DNA of 64,000 bases, taken from the NCBI GenBank assembly GCA_033980235.1, contig CM067066.1:28495976-28559975 (forward strand), in the 5' to 3' direction. This document shows positions 61,501-64,000 of the stretch, piece after piece. The notes below the pieces were generated by a model. That model was not told the DNA's origin. It worked only from the letters and a program-made list of their open reading frames with translations, and searched no databases. The position numbers and the translations under genes are program-made. This stretch comes from Diadema setosum. Its lineage: Eukaryota > Echinodermata > Echinoidea > Diadematoida > Diadematidae. Position 1 is the stretch's first letter; each line of letters starts with the position of its first letter.

Positions 61501-62279
61501 ATTTTGTATCTCCTGTGCTCTTCTTCTTGTAGTGTGGCTTGTCAGTTATCGTAAGCCATCTTATCCAAGACTTCGTTTCCATCTGATGTGTTTATATGGG
61601 AGAGAAAAGTTGAGCCAGAATCTTATCAATTTCCCTTGTAGCCTCCAGTAGTGTGAATGACCTCCTGCCCTTGAGTGCCAGGAGCATGGCGTCGGGCGTC
61701 CCCCTACAAAGGGCCACCGCTCTCCCTCCCCTGGGGCAGATCAGCATGGACCCACCTGTGCCCGCCCTGGACTACCACTCATCTTCAGCCGAGTCCCTGC
61801 ATGAGCTGGCGGCATCAGAAAACAGCGCTGGGGCACTCAAGAAGCTGCAGGAGGCGACCAATCTGTCTGCCTCCTTCCCACCTGCGCAGCAGAGCCCAGC
61901 CAAGGCCCAGAAGACCCCCATGGGACAAGATGGTGCCACAGGGAAAAAGAAGAAGGTGAAAGTTAAGCACAAGTCTGCGCACGACAAGAAGAAGAAGTCA
62001 CCATCCAAGGAAGCTGACTCGAAAGGTGGTCGACAGCAACTGAGCTCTGCGCACGATAATAGGGAAGTTCCCCCCAGCACATTTGATGGAAATTGTGGAG
62101 ACACCCCAGCACCCACTGTACCCCTCCTTGATCTCAGCGGACTAAAGGGGGAGGATGATTCCCCACCACCGCCTGCCGTTACCTCTGCCTTGCCTAGCAG
62201 TGATCCTCCGGTCAACCTGGAGGATGATGAGAGCCTTGTCAGAGCCAACAGGAGGCGGTCTATGCTGATGATGCGCTGA
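43342..62279 (+). CDS. Palmitoyltransferase of the ZDHHC1/ZDHHC11 type, ten coding exons
   Basis: This is a membrane S-acyltransferase that transfers palmitate to protein cysteines through an acyl-enzyme Cys. Exons: 43342-43587, 44535-44707, 46168-46269, 47517-47638, 48194-48430, 49377-49489, 49910-49971, 53174-53327, 59476-59776 and 61642-62279. All junctions have GT/AG and keep phase; the product has 715 residues. Four membrane segments lie near 50-72, 80-102, 175-203 and 264-288. The cysteine-rich domain includes [20 protein letters not shown] and [11 protein letters not shown], with catalytic Cys161. NPGD follows TM2, and STYDYI (TTxE-type) follows TM4. The human relatives have NGWSxPx[13 protein letters not shown] and HLLCFHxYL, all present here. 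The cytosolic tail (about 415 residues) is much longer than in human ZDHHC1, with Lys-rich runs. ZDHHC1/11 versus other ZDHHC is certain; 1 versus 11 is not decidable. Confidence 0.95.
44535..44707 (+). CDS. ZDHHC exon 2: TM2 and start of the Cys-rich domain
   Basis: It encodes [30 protein letters not shown] and [20 protein letters not shown]. Phase 0 in, phase 2 out; the donor is gtaagt. Confidence 0.94.
44855..45761. mobile_element. 907-bp TA-flanked element carrying a nested element
   Basis: The left end TA-CAGTCAAACCTGCC, with ggaaccacctgatgg inward, pairs with tggcaggtggccactaaggc and atgtttgACTA at the right. It is in ZDHHC intron 2. Its middle is occupied by a second inverted-repeat element (44945-45688). 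Confidence 0.75.
44945..45688. mobile_element. Nested element with aggcgttttcacatcagcc ends
   Basis: The left end ataggcgttttcacatcagcc (44943-44963) pairs with gggctgacgtgaaaacgcctat (about 45666-45687). Sub-terminal agcgcgctatttc motifs recur in both orientations. A small basic frame ([20 protein letters not shown], 45314-45460) lies inside but no transposase domain is recognised. Ends with 'ggcgttttcacat' occur in Harbinger-type elements; the assignment is tentative. Confidence 0.65.
46168..46269 (+). CDS. ZDHHC exon 3: DHHC catalytic motif
   Basis: It encodes [20 protein letters not shown] and [13 protein letters not shown]. It contains the catalytic Cys161 and most zinc ligands of the domain. 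The acceptor is ctgcag and the donor gtgaaa. Confidence 0.96.
46360..46741. mobile_element. 382-bp foldback flanked by TTAA, copy 2
   Basis: It is the reverse-oriented relative of 24869-25255: TTAA-agggaaggtacagtattggtg at the left, aaaactgtacgatccct-TTAA at the right, and the same palindromic centre (agtgtgggtcccacact). It lies in ZDHHC intron 3, and identity between copies is high. Confidence 0.85.
47029..47098. repeat. Degenerate telomere-like (taaccc) tract
   Basis: The run ttaaccctaaccctaatcct and further variants (taaacctaaaaccc, cataatcctaatcctaac) resemble an old interstitial copy of the TTAGGG repeat. Only two units are exact. Confidence 0.5.
47517..47638 (+). CDS. ZDHHC exon 4: TM3
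   Basis: It encodes [20 protein letters not shown] and LYVTVAYWV, then the loop [11 protein letters not shown]. Enters at phase 2 and leaves at phase 1; the donor is gtgagt. Confidence 0.92.
48194..48430 (+). CDS. ZDHHC exon 5: luminal loop and TM4
   Basis: It encodes a luminal loop of about 48 residues with two Cys (FSCQV, TGCNF) and TM4, [20 protein letters not shown], then [10 protein letters not shown], which is nearly identical to human. The donor is gtaagt. Confidence 0.93.
49377..49489 (+). CDS. ZDHHC exon 6: STYDYI motif
   Basis: It encodes [20 protein letters not shown] and a basic, Cys-containing end ([11 protein letters not shown]), which could itself be acylated. The acceptor is ttgcag and the donor gtgaga. 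Confidence 0.9.
49910..49971 (+). CDS. ZDHHC exon 7
   Basis: A short exon encoding [20 protein letters not shown], leaving at phase 2 (aa|gtaagt). It can be spliced in frame either to exon 8 (53174) or to the candidate terminal exon at 51724. Confidence 0.85.
50889..51312 (-). repeat. Dispersed 'caccaaggagg' repeat, copy 2
   Basis: Reverse copy of the repeat at 4524-4915. It ends ccttggtggaggtaatga and contains caactttttgagttattttg, atctgcttcttgtgtcattt and the GC-rich part at the far side. It lies in ZDHHC intron 7. Confidence 0.7.
51724..51823 (+). CDS. Candidate alternative last exon of the ZDHHC gene
   Basis: The acceptor ctttctcag ends at 51723. Spliced from exon 7 (phase 2) it gives [33 protein letters not shown] and TAA, 33 residues with no internal stop and a normal composition. 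This would yield a protein of about 384 residues that keeps the whole catalytic core but lacks the long tail, close to the size of human ZDHHC11. AATAAA at 52280 could serve as poly(A) signal. No transcript evidence is available here. Confidence 0.45.
52665..52973 (-). pseudogene. Repeat with possible coding origin, copy B
   Basis: This - strand frame of 102 codons shares [22 protein letters not shown] with the + strand frame at 18034-18321. It lies in ZDHHC intron 7, antisense to the gene. It is probably a relic of a mobile element of unknown type. Confidence 0.4.
53174..53327 (+). CDS. ZDHHC exon 8: Ser/Glu-rich tail segment
   Basis: It encodes [20 protein letters not shown] and [20 protein letters not shown], then [11 protein letters not shown]. 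The acceptor is cgacag and the donor gtgagg, leaving at phase 0. No known domain; probably disordered. Confidence 0.87.
53387..54930. mobile_element. 1.54-kb TTAA-flanked element with piggyBac-like ends and an internal LINE tail
   Basis: The left end TTAA-CCCTAACTAGGCCGGG (53387-53406) is perfectly complementary to 54911-54930. A TTAA border with ends starting CCCT is the pattern of piggyBac-type elements. Next to the right end are a run of 13 G (54835-54847) and of 26 C (54862-54887). The interior contains the CR1/L2-like LINE 3' fragment. No piggyBac transposase frame is seen. Confidence 0.75.
53651..54453 (+). pseudogene. CR1/L2-like LINE 3' end
   Basis: From 53651 a continuous frame reads [80 protein letters not shown] and [20 protein letters not shown] to TAA at 54218. 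This is the C-terminal region of CR1/L2-clade reverse transcriptase ORFs. A short 3' UTR (gcgcttagaaacgtcagtat) and (att)n at about 54426-54453 form the tail. The frame is unbroken, suggesting a rather recent, 5'-truncated insertion. Confidence 0.88.
54985..55285 (+). pseudogene. Second LINE 3' end
   Basis: A frame from about 54992 reads [36 protein letters not shown], the very end of a CR1/L2-type ORF. It is followed by cgccttgagcacgttagcta, tggcgcattataagtaccct and (att)n at 55264-55285. Same strand as the neighbouring LINE fragment but a different lineage. Confidence 0.8.
55286..59475. other. Rest of ZDHHC intron 8
   Basis: AT-rich intron with no recognised exon. G runs occur at 57385-57400 and 58022-58050. 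The open frame on the - strand at 57703-58152 crosses the second G run and is not protein-like. Confidence 0.6.
59476..59776 (+). CDS. ZDHHC exon 9
   Basis: It encodes [20 protein letters not shown] followed by [36 protein letters not shown] and [20 protein letters not shown]. The correct frame begins right after the acceptor gaatgtag and leaves at phase 1 (gtgagt). Other long open frames over the same bases are shadows of this GC-rich exon. Confidence 0.88.
59824..61124 (+). mobile_element. 1.3-kb tgcctccgcca element, forward copy
   Basis: It starts TA-tgcctccgccacgaagtgg, then tgccggaggcattatg and a gtccgtccg stretch. Many aggtcaaaggtcaa repeats follow (60018-60790), and it ends cattatggcggaggcatcag and gccatagcgacatttctagt. 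Relatives are the reverse copy at 38271-39581 and the short derivative at 7773-7994. It fills most of ZDHHC intron 9. No conserved coding. Confidence 0.85.
61642..62279 (+). CDS. ZDHHC exon 10, last coding exon
   Basis: The acceptor is cccttgtag. It encodes [20 protein letters not shown] and continues for 212 residues: Ser/Pro/Ala-rich stretches, a basic block [20 protein letters not shown], an acidic NLEDDESL and the end [12 protein letters not shown] before TGA. The tail is probably unstructured and has no domain known to me. Confidence 0.9.
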
Positions 62280-63980
62280 ACGTCAACACGCCGTAATATA
62301 CTCGCTGTTTTAACCGGGATCACCAATTGATTCATATGCTTGCGCTCTCACCCTAGGAGTTTGATGATAGAGAAAAGACATCCTACACTGCAGATTGTTG
62401 ACTGCATGCTGCTGCCAAGCATAACTGGTTGGAATGAATTAACCAAGCTGCATGGACACATTATTCAGATTTGAAACAGGTTTCTTTTATTTTTGTCTCT
62501 CTGGTAAGGGAGAGATAGAGATTATTGATATTCAAGTTTTGACACTTGTGTGATGGACTTTTCAACATGAAATGAAATGTTTTACATCTATCAGATGAAC
62601 TTAGACATGTTTCATTTTATCCGTCCCCTAAGTCCCTGTGCAATATCAGCACACTGCACCAGAGTCACAGCTAGTAGCTGCCGTGACTGTTTTAACTTTT
62701 GACCACATACCTGGATTGCCATGTGGTATTTGTGAATAATTTCCACATTGGTATCTTTGTATATGATAGAATCTGTTAATGGCTATCCTATGTGTGCGTA
62801 TGTGTGTACATGTGTATGTGTGCACGTCTGTTTGTGTGTGAAGGTAGTTATTCATTTTAGAAATTGATGAAGTGATATATAAATAGCAGAAGTATAGCAA
62901 TCAGCCACAGACAAGACAAGCTTGTCTGAAACCAAGCAAAGCTAGTGTTCCCACTGAATTGTTTTTATTGCTTGTTTTTTAACCAAGTGGATAGACAGTA
63001 AGCAGTAATGTATCACTTCTATGAAGAGAAAATTGAAAGAAAGATATATGCAGACCATCATACTTTCACTTCAGGTCATCCTTCAAAGATGGAAGAAACA
63101 TTCACAACCTATTGGACATACTTTCCACAGAACTGACTTTCAAGATGTGTAAGATTTATAGTTTGTATTCATTGATTCTTCAACTTTGATGATATGTGCC
63201 ACAATAGTAGTACTTCTGTTTTGAATTTTATGTAAAAATCTGAAGGGCATTAGATCTGTCAAAATGTCTCTTACAGAGGTTATACATTGCTACATATGCA
63301 ACATTTGTAATTGAAACATGAAGCTGTAGTTCATGTTATCCCGTTTCATGAAAAGTTGAATGTTGGATCAATTATTGGGAATGAAATAAGAGCTGCAAGT
63401 ACAGTCTACTGTGCAAATCATTGTAACTTGAAAGTGTCTATGTTAATCCCAGAAGCATCTAGATACAGCTCATCGTCATCTCAAATCTTTTATGTGCAAT
63501 GGTCATGTATATGTATGTCTTTTCAACTAACTGGGCCCCTGCCATTTAATTACTTAACTTTTGTTTCCATTTGGATTTACACTAATGGCTAGACAAGGCT
63601 CAGTGTTGTAGTGTGGACAGTGATCAGTGTTCCACATTGAAATTGCCAAAGAGTTCCACATGTCAAAGAATGTCAGTAAAGGCAGTAATTCGCTATTTGT
63701 GCTAATTCTCTATTTATGCTAATTCTCTATTTATGCTTCTTCCGAATTTAGGCTTAATTTGATGATTTAATTGCATTCTATTGAGCAGAGTCTATCGAAA
63801 TGTAGTGGTTTATGTGAAGGAGATTCAGATTGTACATTCCACAATGCAATGCTACATTTTTGCATTTGTTTTCTGTTGCATGGATGCAGTATTTTTTTAG
63901 AAAAGTCGATTATTGTAACATATCATAAGTGAAAAGGTACTGCGTTGTATTGCTTAAATAAAAAAGAAAAAGAAAAGAAA
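62280..63980 (+). promoter_or_regulatory. ZDHHC 3' UTR and poly(A) signal
   Basis: About 1.7 kb after the stop codon, without recognised coding. It includes a tg-rich tract (62790-62840) and AATAAA at 63957-63962, the likeliest end of the transcript. Confidence 0.6.
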
Positions 63981-64000
63981 ACCTTAACTTGACGGCAGAG

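Noticed and set aside
61772..62335. 187-codon - strand frame
   Set aside because: Antisense to the last ZDHHC coding exon; its Ser/Phe/Leu-rich reading mirrors the Lys/Glu-rich sense frame.
1..64000. tRNA, rRNA and other structured RNA genes
   Set aside because: No convincing tRNA B-box with paired arms or rRNA segment was noticed by eye; a tRNAscan or Rfam run would be decisive.

Overview
The window is a piece of an animal nuclear genome. It has short coding exons with GT/AG introns of 0.4-9 kb, AT-rich non-coding DNA, many inverted-repeat (MITE-like) elements and non-LTR retrotransposon tails. Protein matches were made from remembered families, not a search. The repeat style (frequent tacatgta motifs, treatment of four ordinary metazoan housekeeping genes, many foldback elements) suggests a marine invertebrate deuterostome, most likely an echinoderm. 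That assignment is an inference.

Layout. 1-6.0 kb: the last four coding exons of prolidase (PEPD, + strand); the gene starts left of the window. 13.1-13.6 kb: a one-exon coding sequence on the - strand for mitochondrial ribosomal protein bL36m (MRPL36). 16.8-20.4 kb: remains of a LINE on the - strand, split by about 1.9 kb of other DNA. 20.6-33.8 kb: the complete four-exon gene for complex I subunit NDUFS6 (+). Its 9-kb second intron holds a possible small novel gene (25.8-27.2 kb) and degenerate copies of a repeat of about 60 bp. 34.4-43.3 kb: intergenic DNA dominated by one composite 4.2-kb inverted-repeat element (36445-40638), then a CpG-rich stretch. 43.3-62.3 kb: the complete ten-exon coding region of a ZDHHC1/ZDHHC11-type palmitoyltransferase (+, 715 residues), with its 3' UTR running to the window end.

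Gene relations. MRPL36 and NDUFS6 are divergently arranged here. From memory, they are also neighbours in divergent orientation on human 5p15.33, and human ZDHHC11 lies on the same band, so this looks like conserved linkage. PEPD, NDUFS6 and bL36m have housekeeping roles (proline recycling, respiratory complex I, mitochondrial translation). The ZDHHC protein is a membrane enzyme of the secretory pathway.

The rest is a dense mobile-element landscape. There are at least five elements with related CAGT...ACTG ends and TA duplications (pogo/Tigger-like), two TTAA-flanked foldbacks, a second TTAA-flanked element with piggyBac-like ends, and a 127-bp foldback with a 9-bp target duplication (Mutator-like). 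There are also two full copies and one shortened copy of a 1.3-kb 'tgcctccgcca' element, plus CR1/L2-like LINE 3' ends.
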